In this document: positions 32,826 through 45,311 of the stretch, one piece after another
Position numbering within the stretch: the first letter of the stretch is position 1
Layout of the letters: the number at the start of each line of letters is the position of its first letter
Assembly (NCBI RefSeq): GCF_036669915.1
Contig: NC_089312.1
Coordinates: 25,665,291-25,729,290 of the forward strand
Source of the DNA: Pocillopora verrucosa
Lineage: Eukaryota; Cnidaria; Anthozoa; Scleractinia; Pocilloporidae
Direction: 5' to 3'
DNA: 64,000 bases
Position numbers and translations under genes: made by a program
Notes under the pieces: model-generated
Told to the model about the DNA's origin: nothing
The model's database searches: none
The model's input: only the letters and a program-made list of their open reading frames with translations

Positions 32826-33744
32826 TTCTTAGTCTTCACATCTTATCCTTTGTGTTGCACAACCACTCTTCGATTGTCATGAATAATGCAAACATGCCAT
32901 GTCCGGGCAGGAAATTACTATGTCAAGTGGCTTTTAGATAAAATCTTCTGGGAGTGGGGGGAGGGGAGTAAACGGCGCTAAACGCGACACGCGTGATCAC
33001 TCGTGTATTTATTTTATGTTCTTTCCTCGAAATAAAGGATTCGCAGATGCGCAGGTGAAAGGATGAGAAAACTCTTAATTGCCTTTATAAATGAGCATAG
33101 CCTTGGGCCGTTATGACATACTCCTGAAAAAGATCTTCCTTTCACCGTTTAACAAAATTCAAAGGACTACTTTATGACATGTCGAGTCGTTTTCTTTAAG
33201 TGTTTGCGTGACCTAAAATTTGCCTCTGACTTGCGGAAGACTGCAACAGATTAGTTTTTTACAAAATGGGGAGGATAAGGCACCACAAAGCTATAAGAAA
33301 TTAAGGCTACATTTTTCAAGGCATACAAACCGTGGCTTAGCTTGATTGTAAATTGCCCACTATTTTGCGTGGCTTGTTAGGTGCTTCTTAGCATGCTCTA
33401 CTAATACTTCAGCGACAAATTTTTTGATCTTGAGGAAAATTGACACAAACCTTGATGATAATAGCACGATCAGGAGAGTCTCATCAGTTGCATCCACGTC
33501 TAGTTTACTGCACCTGAAGAACCCTCAATGAATGGAGACTACGACAAAGCCATATCAAAGGATAAGAAGGAGGAAAAATTGACTGTGCTTAACTTGAAAT
33601 GCAAACTGGCAGATTTTGTTTTAAACAGCTAGACTTAAATTATGAGATAGTAATTACCATTCGGTTTTCGTGGGCGGACCTGATGGAAAACACAGGGGCG
33701 TCGAAGATAGTATTAATCCTTGGTGGAATTTCCAGAGATCCATG

Positions 33745-34060
33745 AGGGGACGCAAATCGTCTGTACTGTAAGTATCCCGGAGAGTCCCCTACATTTTCTT
33801 AGACTTTTAGTCTAAGAAAATGTATGGGGACTGTAAGGTGTCATAATCCTGTTGCTGCTGACATCGATGTGACAGATTATTGCTTTTGCACTGTTTTCTT
33901 TGCCGGCTTATACTTGTCATCAAGTTTCAATAAGACGGCTATCATTTTTCACAAGAATAATGAAGTTTTCGTAAATTGTGAGATCGGATGGGATTAAAAT
34001 GGGATTAAATCACCTACAGAGCTTGATATGTACTTACAGTGCAGACGATTTGCGTCCCCT
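33745..34060. mobile_element. MITE, 316 bp, with internal hairpin
   Basis: Termini AGGGGACGCAAATCGTCTG and the inverted complement at the right end, about 30 bp each. CATG flanks on both sides (33741-33744 and 34061-34064) look like a 4-bp target-site duplication. Inside, arms at 33783-33805 and 33809-33832 form a second near-perfect hairpin (tacattttcttagact / agtctaagaaaatgta, loop ttt). Confidence 0.75.
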
Positions 34061-34534
34061 CATGATTGATTGTAAGAAGACTAAGAAAGTTTGTCCAAAG
34101 CAAGGAAAGACTGAAGAAGTCATTTTGTGAGGTAGACCTGATATTTATGCCATCGAGAACTCTATCGGCTTTTCTCCCATTCTCTCATAAGTGGTATTCT
34201 GGGTTTCCCGGAGAAGGACTACGCGTTTTGCAGCTTGGAAATTCATTCGTGGCAAAATCTAATAAGCCCGAAGAGTGTGCTGATCCTTTTGTAAGTAGAA
34301 ACAACAGGTATAATGCGACAAGCTGAGGATTCGACATTTCTGGACGCGTTACGAGGAAAAATACGCTTGGAGACTAAGAGACACTCACCAAGTTCATGGT
34401 AACAATAGTTGATCAAATTTACGCAAGTTATTTGTACCATTAGTAAATCGTGAACTTTCCAGTTTTTTTTTTCATGCTGAGGACATTCATTCTCATGCAC
34501 ATCACGAGCAGCGCTCTATTTACTGTTCTATTTT

Positions 34535-34581
34535 ACGATTTCCAAATCCGCACCTCACTGAGGTGCGGATTTGGAAATCGT
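34535..34581. repeat. Perfect 23-bp inverted repeat with 1-nt centre
   Basis: Left arm acgatttccaaatccgcacc + tca, central c, right arm tga + ggtgcggatttggaaatcgt. The palindrome is perfect over 47 nt. Confidence 0.9.
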
Positions 34582-36393
34582 TGGCCGTCACACGGTCGGA
34601 GAAGCTTTGTTTACAATTGGATACCCGGTCTGATACGTATAACACCACTGCGTTGAAAATTCTTTTGCGAATCAGAAGTAATTTCTATCATAACAGGGTC
34701 CAGCTCAGTATACCATGCCCAAACTAATGTTGATGACCTGTTACCTGTTATTCTTCAAGATCAGAATTTTTGTTTAGTTGTTCATTTGCCTGTGCCCTAG
34801 TAAGAAAAAGCTGGCACGTAGTAATGACTAATGACTGAAAGGAAGAAAAAGCGACGTTCCCGCGTCTTCATCCCGAGCGAATGTTATTTCATTTTGTGCC
34901 TGTGCTTTGTGCTTGAAAGAAGCCTCTGGTAGAAGTAACTTCTAACAGTTATTACTTTGAACACCATTCTCTTCTTTACTGGAAATGTTCGTGTTGACTC
35001 ACAGTAACTAACATCATGCACGAATGACTTGAAGTCTGATTGTTTATTGAAACTCAGTTTCATTAAGTCTTCCAGTTGCCACACTACAATTTTTTCTTAC
35101 ATACTTAAATTGTTTATCACCCACGCATTAACATGTAGCGCTTCCTCTAAAACTGGCGCAGCCTCTTTTCTTTCCTTCTTTCTTTTAGTTTTTTTCAGGT
35201 CATCAATAGCAGCTGCCTCATACTACTCAGCAAAAGAATTGTTTTGCACCAAATTACTTTAACACTTAACCCCCCCCCCCTTCACCGCCGCTCCTTCCAC
35301 CTAACAGGTAGCCCTTCTTTCTGCTTCACCTAAATTCATTCTTTTCTTAGGTCCCGCTTTTACAGGATAAATATATTATGCAGTCATGAAATTAACTATT
35401 CATTTTTTGATGTGAATTTCAAAATTTTCCCTAACGTTGCTTTGGAAACCACTAATAATGTAACATTGCTTGAACACTTTGACGTGGGCCTTGAAAAAAG
35501 ATTCCTAGAAAATTTCCTTCCTCTTTACCACCGAAAATATTATCTTTGAGGTTGCGGTATAACTTTACGTGCTGTAAACGTTATCAAAAAACCTAAAATC
35601 ATCACACAAGTCTACACTGTAGACTACATTTGTTAATTCGTTGAGTCACGATAAAAAGGTAAAACTTTTTTATTTCTACCACAGATAACTGTCCGCTGAC
35701 CTCGTTAAAGCTTGAGCGTGAAAATGTTAAAAATGAATGATGGGCAGCAATTTTGTGACTAATTGTTCATAACCAAAATCAAGAGATCATAACCTGTTTA
35801 TATTCTCAACCCAAAGTTCAATCCATGGTCTCAACTTACAGTGAATTCATTTGTGTTAATAATAAAGTCATTTTTCAAACAGAGTGGTTTCCAAAAGAAC
35901 ACTCGTGCACCTGGTTTGATTGTTTCATAAAATAAGTCACCCCACCCCTCACTGAGAATCGTCCAGCCTACTCTATCCAAAAACAAAACAATAGTTTAGG
36001 GTTCATGAAATTTACCCATCGCAGTTTTTCGATTGTTAAGCGACGAAGCCTGTGAAGCAAGCGCGAGATCAGCCCTCTCGTGTCCACTTTTATCAGATTC
36101 CAAGCGGCTCCTAATTTGCTCTCACGATCAACGATAGTCAATTTGAGTCTCGATCAGCTTTTCAAAGACTACTTTAGAGAGGAGGGAGTGAGCGACCCGC
36201 TACTGTTTGAAAATCAGGCTGGACAATGATCTCAGCGAGAATTAACGATATGAAAATTAAATAGAGCTCATTCGATTCAAAGCTTGAAGTTAGATCAATA
36301 CCTTTCAACTACTTTCTTTTTTTAAAATTTGAATTTGCTTTGCGCTTGAAAAAATTTTTGTCGTAATACACTCATTACAAGCAGATACTATTA

Positions 36394-39300
36394 TCACAAA
36401 AAATTACAGAATCTCTTCTGTTCTACTCTTGCATTGTAGTTTCCAGAATCTCCTGCTCCAGATTTTCGGTCATTATACTGAAAAGAGACAAAAGTAAAGC
36501 TAAAAATAATTAAAAACATCATAATATTAAAAAAGAATAACAATCAAATAAATATTAAATTAATACATAAATACGTATAAAGAGAAAAATAAACACAAAT
36601 AAACAAATAAATAAATAAAAGCATATTTGTCCCAATAATTTAATTGTTTGTAGACACGTAACCATGGACCTCTACCTCAGTGGAAGAGCATCTGAAGTAC
36701 CAATCGGAAAGTCGTTGGGTCAAGACCTAGTGGAAGCACTCTAAGTTTTTTTTCCGAATATACATAAGTCACTCACTGAATAACATCATCTTTCACCAGA
36801 CTAACCAGGCTTAAAATTTACCATCTTCATTTACATCATTCAAAATTGCTTATTCTCTTATATCAAGAAAACACACCTGGTTCAAGAGAATTTCCTGAGG
36901 CATGATACTTGCAAGGTTTGAGTACAAAATAACGATTAACTTCAGTGGAGGACTATTGAAGGCTGCCAAATCAGCTAAAACTCTGGATTCTGGACACTAT
37001 TCAGGTGTCATTTCAGTCCTTAAGATTATAATGCTTGTACCTGGAGACACACTTGGTCGGGGTTTTCTTTAAGGTTTTGTGGTTGTGGGTCTCGAAATCC
37101 AATATGGCGGACAAAACGTCATATCGTTCGTACTTTCCTGCCACCGTAGCAAGATTTGTCAAAAAGACAGTCCCCATCACAACGTTTTTAAACTAAACTT
37201 GAGTCAGAAGTCTTTTTATGTTTTCAGAAAAGATAGGCAGTGCAAATTTATATTTTTATTGAGCCCAAGTTTAGACCTGATAAACATCATCTCTGTACGG
37301 GTTTTCGAAGCAATGAAAGTAGCCGGCGAAACCTTGCGGAGAAGCCGGCGTCCTTCGCCGGCTGACGGATCTTATCTACAACCCTGTTGGTACAGTGTCT
37401 ATGAGCTCCCTAGGTTGGAAAACACTAAATATCCTCAACTATGCCTGAATTTTAGAGGGGCACAAGGAAGAAGTCCAATCAAACAGGTTTATCTCAGTGC
37501 AGTCGTGATGGAAGAAAGTGGTCTCACTGTGTAATACTGAATTCAAAGGCCAAAAAAAAAAAAAAAAAAAATGAAGAATACTCTTCAAATTCACAGCTTA
37601 CATCTATAGAAGAATTTAAGAAAGCCTTTACTTTCAGTTGGAAATCCTCAATCTTAAAAGTGTGCTTTGCACTTAGTTTGGGCTCTGGAGTGCAAATTTT
37701 TTTACATGCTATGTTCATGGCTTTGCCTACTAGCAAGTCTAAAACCATGCAAATTATGAAAACTGCAAAACTTTATGCATGCAGCATATTATAAACTTTG
37801 AAGTGTACATAATGTATTCTTACCGTATTTGATCCTTCGTCTATACCTAAAATAATCTTTGTCATGCTTTGGAATATCTGGACAGGTAAAAAGTGAGTAA
37901 CAGTCATGGAAGTCAAAGTTTACAAGAACTTTCAATAAAATAAACTTGTATTTTAAACAGAAATCCACAATTTATGCCATATATCAAAGAGAAGTTTATT
38001 ATATAATTAGGAGTTTGTGATTATCCAAAAAATTTGACAACTGAAACTAATTTTCTGGTGAATATAAATTTACAAGATGAATGGGTATCATCTACCTCCT
38101 CTTTTGTCTTCTTTTTTCCAAAGGTTTGTCCCCTTTGTTAAGGACACCTAGCCAGATGACTCATTTTTATTTAATTGATTATTGATTAGTTTAATAATTT
38201 CAGAATGGTCCTAGATACGAAGAGAGTTACAATGTTTGTCTGTTTGTCTATATTTCTACTGGTTTTGTAATCGGACCTTTCAGCGTCACCACGCGAATAT
38301 AAAAGCGAGTTTAGTGTCTCTGTAATCAGTTCTTCATAAGTTTTTGAGTAGTATTTGTGAACTTTCGTCTTTTCGTTTCTTGAACCTTTGGCACAAGCAG
38401 GACCAATACAAGTGTACCTTTGTCACTTTGTTTTTCTAAGTTTAGTTTTCCAGCATTGGGCGAAAGTATACAAACAGATATTTTGTTGTTGTATTGCCGT
38501 ATTATCAATTGATTCGAGATTTAAAGGCCAAAATTGTATCAGATGCAAGTGAATGCGATGCAAGTGAACGCCCACCATTTCGATAAGAACGATAGGCTGT
38601 TAACCTGCCACCAAATGTCTTGTAATTTTTGTACCGAAACTATTGTACTTATCGGAGTTTGTATTGGTTTACTTGTATGGTCCATTATCATTTTAATATC
38701 GTTATCAGCGTTAAGGCCCAGTTTTTACACGCGATTTTTAATTGTGTATTTCGTAACATTTCATTAGATTGATAGAGCTCTGATGTCCTATTGTTTCAGT
38801 CTACGACTGATTGATTGATTGATTGCGAGATTGATCGTGATTTTGATCGTTGATTGTGGTTCGTGGTCAATTACTTGCAAGATTAAAGATTCATATAAAC
38901 GGTCAACCTTGGTCTGTTATTCTTCAATCTCAATCTGTAAAATAGCCCCCAAACACCTCGTTAACCGCGTCTTTGAGCGACACCCCTTGGAATCTTATGA
39001 ATTAGATTTTTTTTCGCCACCGCAAGAGCGACACCCTCCAAGGACAATGAGATATAAACTAGCAGATTTGGGCCTGATTGTCATTATCACCTTGAATTGT
39101 CGGTTAATAGTCATAAGAAGAAATTCTTGCGATGTTTCACCTGTCAGAACAAGTGTACCTTCCCATCATCACCTGGGAACTTAACCCTTTAACCCCCAAG
39201 ATCTGATTGTTAATTCTCTCCTCTAGCTGCTACACATCTCCTTGTAAACCAGTGATGAGAATTTGACGTTCAATCAAGATAATATCTTGTACCTGATAAG

Positions 39301-42300
39301 TTTGAGTACTCTCACTACCTGTTTGCTGGATAATGTATGGATGCAATAGGGAAAAGTCACGTGTTAATCACTGCTGGGAATTAAAGGGTTAATAAATAAT
39401 TATGGAATGCAAAGTATAATGCTTACCAGATCTATGTTTCTATTCATTCTTGCACTTGCATCAATGTAGGCTCCATTCTTTTGTTTTGCCAACTGAAAAA
39501 AAAAAAAAGAAATTCACTGTATGAAAAAGGGAGTACGTTTCGAAAAGAACTATGGTACCACGTCAGTTGGGGAGTATGACAAGATAATTTGATTTTATCA
39601 ACTGAGCTTAAAACATAAATTGGCCACCGTAAACAGTTTAAAGGCTAACGTTTTGGGAAATAGCCTTTTGTCAGTAGCTTGAAAGGTCAGTTTTCAAACT
39701 GTTAACATTTGTCAATTAGTTATGTTACTTTATCAACTCAGGTGATAAAACCAAATTATCCTATTATAGAGAAGCGAGCTCTTTCTTCCTATGAAACTTC
39801 TACTGACACAATTCAAGTTGCATGTGTTGTCTAAAAATATATCCATGCCTACATTAAAAGGGACCTTTGGTCGGAGCCTTTTCCCTTTACCCATAAAATA
39901 ATGAACAAATTGTTGACAATTTCATGTTTGGATCAAACTAGTGTTTTTACTCTTTTGGACTTTGGAATTGTCCCATTTCTGAATCCCAAATTATCTAATC
40001 CAAAAGTTGTTAATCTGGCATGATCACACTCACAGTGTTCTCCTTTTCAGGCAGTAACCGGTAACATTTACTGCCTGTAGTACCTCTTATTACTGTTTAA
40101 AATTGCTTGGAATTCTTGAAAATTCAATAGGTAAAAGGATTGCTTTACTGGTTTGAAAATTTATTTTATCTGTCATGCTTAAAATAAGGGAGAATGCTGC
40201 ACTCAAGTTTTTCCTACCTCCTCTCCATGTTCTTTTGAAACTTTCCTTTTTTCCTCCATGTCAGTTTTATTTCCAACAAACACAAAATTAACATTATCTT
40301 GTCTTGCATACTACAATAATGAACAGTGTTACTGTAATGAACAGTATTGAACATATATTGTATATAATGATCATAATAACAAAAACCACAACAATAATAA
40401 TGAGATTTTCAATAAACATTCAGGTTTAACCTTGACACTTATTTGAACTGAAAAAATCCAATAAAGATGAATTTGATCTGAAGTAGTTATGATCATGGTG
40501 CTTTTCATTTCCTCCCAGTCTCACTCAAACTGGCCACCAATCAGGGATGAGTTGTAAAATACCCACCATCAGGGGGTGGAACCCTGCCACATTTTTGTTG
40601 GGAAAGCATGATGAGCAAAACTAGCAAAGCAACATACATGCAGTGTTGCGATTTCTCACAAATCAATTTTTCAAGAACATGCTCGCCAAAATGATGTTTT
40701 AAGACTTATTTTCAATATCTACTTACCACTACATCCTCACAAATTGATTACAAACACACTGTAAATTGCTAATATTGCAAGGAGCTTGCTTGCAAACTGT
40801 ACAGAGGACATCATTTGACACTTAGTAGGGAGTATAAGCTTAGCTTGGAGATTGTTAAGCCCCTTGCCACATTTAAATTCTCCCAGTATGTCAGCTGATC
40901 CTTACCTGTTCTACTGTTTTGACCCAGTGGTGAACATTCAAGAAGCTATCATAATTTGTAACATCAAACACTACAACCACACCCTGTAAATGGACAAACA
41001 AACCAACTACTCAATCTAATATTTAAGCTTCTAGAAAATGTTGCAAACAATAACAAAAGTATACAAACAAACCAACAAAAGACTAGCTTTTTATCTTCAT
41101 TACCTCAAAAGAAATATGTTTATTTGTTCTGAATTCAAGAAAATTAAAGTAAATGATCATTTTCTTTTACTACACTGAACACTGATCTCATGCTACCATC
41201 ATCCACTTCAGGGCAGTTCACAAATAAAGCAGTTGGTGACAATAAACAACTTTTTGATAACCTCTCAGTGACATGTGAGATCATCAAAGTTGGTAGATGA
41301 AAGAGGTTGTTACCTAGTAGCTTTTGATAAATCATATTGTGTTCAAGTGGTTAAATTTCAGTCAGACATTGGCACTGGATGATCACATTTTGCAAGCAAC
41401 TGTGCATGTCACCCTTGGGTTCAAACCAGCCAAAAACAAGGTACTTTTCTGCTCTTGCAAAAATTGACTAAAATGGTAAATGCCATCTACAGCCTAGGCC
41501 ATAGACACCTTTTTTGTTCCAGAGGTATCTGTTTAAACACTAGTCCTCAACAGTACATTATTGATGTCAACTGGTTTCTTTTTTTAATCTCCTTTACCTG
41601 AACATCTTCTTGTACATATGCAGCTGTCATTGTCCTGAAGAGATCGTTACCAGGTGTGTCCCTAATGAGCAAATCAAAGAACAACATCAAAATCTTTTTT
41701 TTTTATACCACAATTGGCAGTAATGTTGCACTCTGTCACAGTGGTTGGAAATTTGTTGCGAACTCACTTGGCTATGATTTGTGAGTCCACAGCATTTTGA
41801 CCACTGTGTAGACGAATATTGCTGTCGATGAGTGTACAAAACATTGAACCATGTGTCTGTATTTACCACAGTTCAGTGCACAAATGATAAAATAAATCAC
41901 ACAGTATCATCATCAAAACACCAAGACAAATGATAAAATAAATCAGACAATATCATCCTCAAAAGACCAAGGAGAAACAAGCTCTCCACCAGTGAAATTC
42001 ATAATAAAAGTAAGAGTAATTATAATTGTGCCACATTTCACAAATAAAAGAGATTTTTAACAAACAGTTTTTCTTTATTTGAATATTCTGATAAGCACTC
42101 TCAGTTGATTGTAGACCTCCCTCTGTTGTGTGTTCATTTATTTTTCAAATAGCCCATCTTCAAGTTGCAGTATGTCATGGCGACCATATATACCTTTATC
42201 ACAGTGCCATCTTGGATTGTGTAGTGCACCAAATCGAGGTTGGACTGGCAAAAGGTATAGGTTTTGTGTTACATTACAGTGTTTTGAGTGAAGATTACAA

Positions 42301-45300
42301 GCAAGCATGGCCCATGATCATTGCTGTGTTAATTTCTGTAGTAACGACAAAGGAAATAAAAGTGATGAGAATTTGTTTTTCTTCAACTTTCTTTTGCACC
42401 ATTTATTGAGATTGAATGAATTGCTGTAACAAGGCAAGATGAAGGGCCAGATTTCGAGGTAAGTAGGAGTTGTATTGTGACCAGTGAGCTGTTAGATGCA
42501 TGCATTATTAGTGATTGACATTCCCTTTCAATTAAAGAATCAGCCAGCAATTTTTTATGACTATTGAACCAGATTGAATTGACAAAGAATTGATTCTCTT
42601 CTACTTGCTGGTCTGCTAAATTTTTTACTCTTGCAATTTGTTTTGTTGGCGCTCTTTACCCTACTTAGTCCATGCAAACTGCTATGTTTTAGACACTGCA
42701 TGATGTGCATGATGAAAAAAGAAAAAAACCAAAACTATGGTCCCCAAATGAATTCTCCCACCTTGCCCCAAAAAATTTTCAAATTTTTCACAACTTCACC
42801 TGTTCCTATTTGTAGGTCCAGCCAAGCCTTTATGGTTATTGGCCCCGTATAGCTGCTAATTATGGCTTATAAATACAGTTGGTTAGTGTTAAATTGTAAA
42901 ACTCACTGAAGAAGTCTACAACAGTTAGACGAAATGTGTCGGAGAATAAAATTTTACAACTACTGATTGCAAAGTGCTGCTCACCAATTTAGTTTTAAAG
43001 ATTTTTTTAAAAATTTGGTGTGATAGCCACACACCCGTTGAAAACCAGCTTGGTAACCTTACCTCCTTTTCAAACTGAGCCTCGCCAGGGACCATACCGT
43101 CAGTTATCGTAAATAAATTGTTTTAGAACCACGGGTCCCCTCAAAAGAAATTGATCAAGAGGCTATTGTTTCGATCGACCAATTGAATTAGCCTCCGGAA
43201 ATGTTTACAAATCTGTGATTATTTTCAGAGTCAGAGGAAAACCTTGGAAGGACTTATTCCAGTATTCAATTTAGTTCTATCTGGACATACTTTGTTTAAT
43301 TTTGCCAACAGGACAACTGTTATTTCGTTTCATCCGCATGGATATCCAGCAACAATACTTACCACGATTTCCATTTCAGATACGAGTTTGAATTGATTAC
43401 ATCCTTGCTGCAACTGTGGAATAGACTATTTTTTACCGATGACATTTTTCCCTTTTGAAATTGAAAGGAAATTATTGAGATTTATGAGATCAGCGGTGCA
43501 GTTTGGAAATATGCCTGTAAATTATTTTGAATTTGTGAACATTTCCAGAGGCGAATTTTATTGGCCAATTGAAACAATAGCCTCTTGATCGATTTCTACT
43601 GAGGGGACCCATGGTTCTAAAACAATTTATTGACGATAACTGATGGTATGGTCCCCGGTGAGGCTCAGTTTGAAAAGGAGGTAGGGTTACCAAGCTGGTT
43701 TTCAACGGGTGTGTGTCAAGGTTGATGTGGCCACGGGCTGTTAGAAACCTCTAAACTGGATATATTTGAAGCAAACTGCGGCATAGTGTTGGTTGCACAG
43801 GGAAGATTGAGTTTTTAGTGAATTGAAATGAAACTACAGTATATGTGCTTGGATTCTGCATTGGATTTCTGGTCGCCCGGTCATTCTGAGCTTGGGTTTT
43901 TCGCTTCTCAGATCAGGCGTTCGGAAATGGAGTGTTCAGCCTTGGGCTTTTCTTATGAACGTTGAAAACCTCGATCTAGAGGCTGTGGATACAAACTTAT
44001 TAATGACTCTAAAAATATAAAAATCTAGAACAAAAATTTTTTAGAGTTGCTTAGCTTTTCATTTTCTGGAATCGAAAGCAGCAATTGCAAAATTCAAGTG
44101 AAAAGCGAACCAGCTGTGATTAACGCCTTAAACAAGTCAAGATACTTTTTTTCGTCATACAACAAGTTACATATTGTAAATATTATTCTTCTTGATGCCT
44201 TTCCCGGTGTCACTGATGCCTTTCCCAATGCCTCCGTTGGTTAATATAGCAGTAAAAATATTGTTCCAGTCAAAGCGTTTAGAAAATTGCTTAACTTTTT
44301 AAGTAGCGAAGTAATACCTGGTAACATTTTGGCTTTACAACACGATTGTTTTTTGCAAGTTACGTAAATATAAATTCCTCTTGGTGCTTTTCCGAATGCC
44401 ACCAATGCCTTTTCCGATGCCTCCATTATTTAATACAGCAGTAAAAGATATATGTGCCATCAACACTTTTGAAAAATTGCCTAACATTTTATTTAGCGAA
44501 GAATACTGTTAACATTTTGGCTTTACAAGACGACAAGAGTTATTAAATTTGTTTCCCCGCTGACCACTCGTATTTCGCCATTTTCTCCTTCACCCGCTCG
44601 TCGCCCGTGATGTAGTAACTCCTGTGATGAAGGTCCAATGTAAATTGACCGCTATCTTAGAAAGTAATATTACCACGATACGTCATCTAAACACTCAAAC
44701 TTACAAGACAATTTGAAATTGTAGACGTAAACGTTGAAAAAATACGTAAAATTTGTACACTTTACGCTTTTGAAATGAAGTTCCTTTTTTCCAACAGAAG
44801 CGACATCTAGCTGCCTCAAAAAATTTGTAATGATCATAGATGCTCATTGTGGCGCTAGTATAACTTAAACATGACGCTAGGTAAAAGGTGGTTCTGATTT
44901 TGCACCGCAATTTTGGAGAGAGAAAGGTGAACATGCAACGTTGAAAAAGTCCGACTTCCGTAAATTCATGAAAATAGAATTGAACTCTTACCATATTTGA
45001 AGTTCTACAACTCTTCTCCCAAAGTTTACAACAGTATTCTTTGTTTCTCTTTCTGCGGGAGTAAAAAGGAATTTTCAGCATTTTTACAACCATCACTGAC
45101 AAAACTGGCATTTTCATGAATATTGTAATCTGGGCAGACAAGAACACTACTGCGACGAAAACTCAATCAGCATTCAATGCATCTTACCTCGAGTTTGTAC
45201 ATAGAGGGGATTGAAGCGTTCTCCTAGATAGGATGACAAAATCTTGGACTTTCCAACCCCACTATCTCCAACCAGTGCAATTTTGTGTTTCACTGTAGGT

Positions 45301-45311
45301 TTTGCGGGCAT
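36394..45311 (-). CDS. Atypical Rab-like small GTPase with CaaX-type C-terminus
   Basis: Eight exons join in frame to 213 residues: 45188-45311, 44705-44783, 41598-41661, 40906-40983, 40218-40310, 39427-39492, 37824-37877, 36394-36477. G-motifs: P-loop GDSGVGKS (15-22), switch I Thr in VQTRG, DTPGND (69-74) in place of the usual DTAGQE, NKTD (129-132), and SAR (159-161) in place of SAK. The catalytic Gln of switch II is Asn, so GTP hydrolysis should be weak or altered. The C-terminus CNFL is a CaaX box ending in Leu, which predicts geranylgeranylation by GGTase-I, unlike the two-Cys ends of Rabs. Exon 2 has a weak acceptor and makes a loop about six residues longer than normal; it was chosen because its phase fits both neighbours and because it supplies LQFQIV before DTPG. 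Gene structure mirrors the divergent Rab at 46744. Subfamily not assigned. Confidence 0.72.
36660..36745 (+). repeat. tRNA-derived SINE-like fragment
   Basis: A-box-like tacctcagtggaagagca (36673-36690) and B-box-like gggtcaagacc (36717-36727), within the last intron of the minus-strand GTPase. Similar to 3015-3095. Confidence 0.5.
39181..39392. mobile_element. piggyBac-like MITE, TTAA-flanked, copy 1
   Basis: TTAA followed by CCCTTTAACCCCCAAGATC; the right end is AAAGGG followed by TTAA. About 212 bp with short TIRs. The same structure recurs at 53320 and 57676. TTAA duplication with CCC/GGG ends is the piggyBac signature. Confidence 0.7.
39582..39770. repeat. TIR element related to the outer repeat of PSMB4 intron 2
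   Basis: The left end gataatttgattttatcaac and the right end (inverted complement gttgataaagtaac ... ggtgataaaaccaaattatc) match the termini at 6985-7448. Located in an intron of the minus-strand GTPase. Confidence 0.5.
41881..41972. repeat. Tandem duplication, 46-bp unit, two copies
   Basis: caaatgataaaataaatca begins at 41881 and again at 41927, followed in both by a matching tatcatc-tcaaaa-accaag segment. Confidence 0.75.
43028..43715. mobile_element. Foldback-type element with about 200-bp inverted arms
   Basis: Left arm 43028-43230 starts cacacacccgttgaaaacca; right arm 43510-43715 ends with its inverted complement (ggttttcaacgggtgtgtg). The arms pair over about 200 bp with scattered mismatches, around a spacer of about 280 bp. 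Located in intron 2 of the minus-strand GTPase. No coding capacity. Confidence 0.85.
44135..44528. repeat. Diverged tandem repeat, period about 188 bp
   Basis: taacattttggctttacaa occurs at 44322-44340 and 44510-44528. Upstream of each lie gatgcct-ttcc-gatgcctcc and aatatagcagtaaaa-type segments. Two copies are clear, with a possible partial third. Located in an intron of the minus-strand GTPase. Confidence 0.65.

Larger units (their letters stand above)
32826..36393. other. Intergenic between QRICH2-like and the minus-strand GTPase
   Basis: The promoter side of the QRICH2-like gene lies at the left. It holds a 316-bp MITE (33745-34060), a 47-nt palindrome (34535-34581) and a C run near 35271-35280. 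No gene was recognised; small open frames at about 34066-34326 and 35029-35262 resemble nothing known to me. Confidence 0.5.

Noticed and set aside
37079-37534. 151-codon plus-strand open frame inside the last intron of the minus-strand GTPase
   Set aside because: No family resemblance, no upstream promoter or splice context, and its composition is like the surrounding intron. A short hairpin (gccggcg-tcctt-cgccggc) lies in it.
41340-41450. Possible further tRNA-like SINE (cttgggttcaaacc)
   Set aside because: Only a B-box-like motif is present, with no A box at the right distance.
44701-45147. 148-codon minus-strand open frame
   Set aside because: Only its last part (44705-44783) fits as a GTPase exon by phase and by the LQFQIV-DTPG join; the rest is intron with no recognisable protein.
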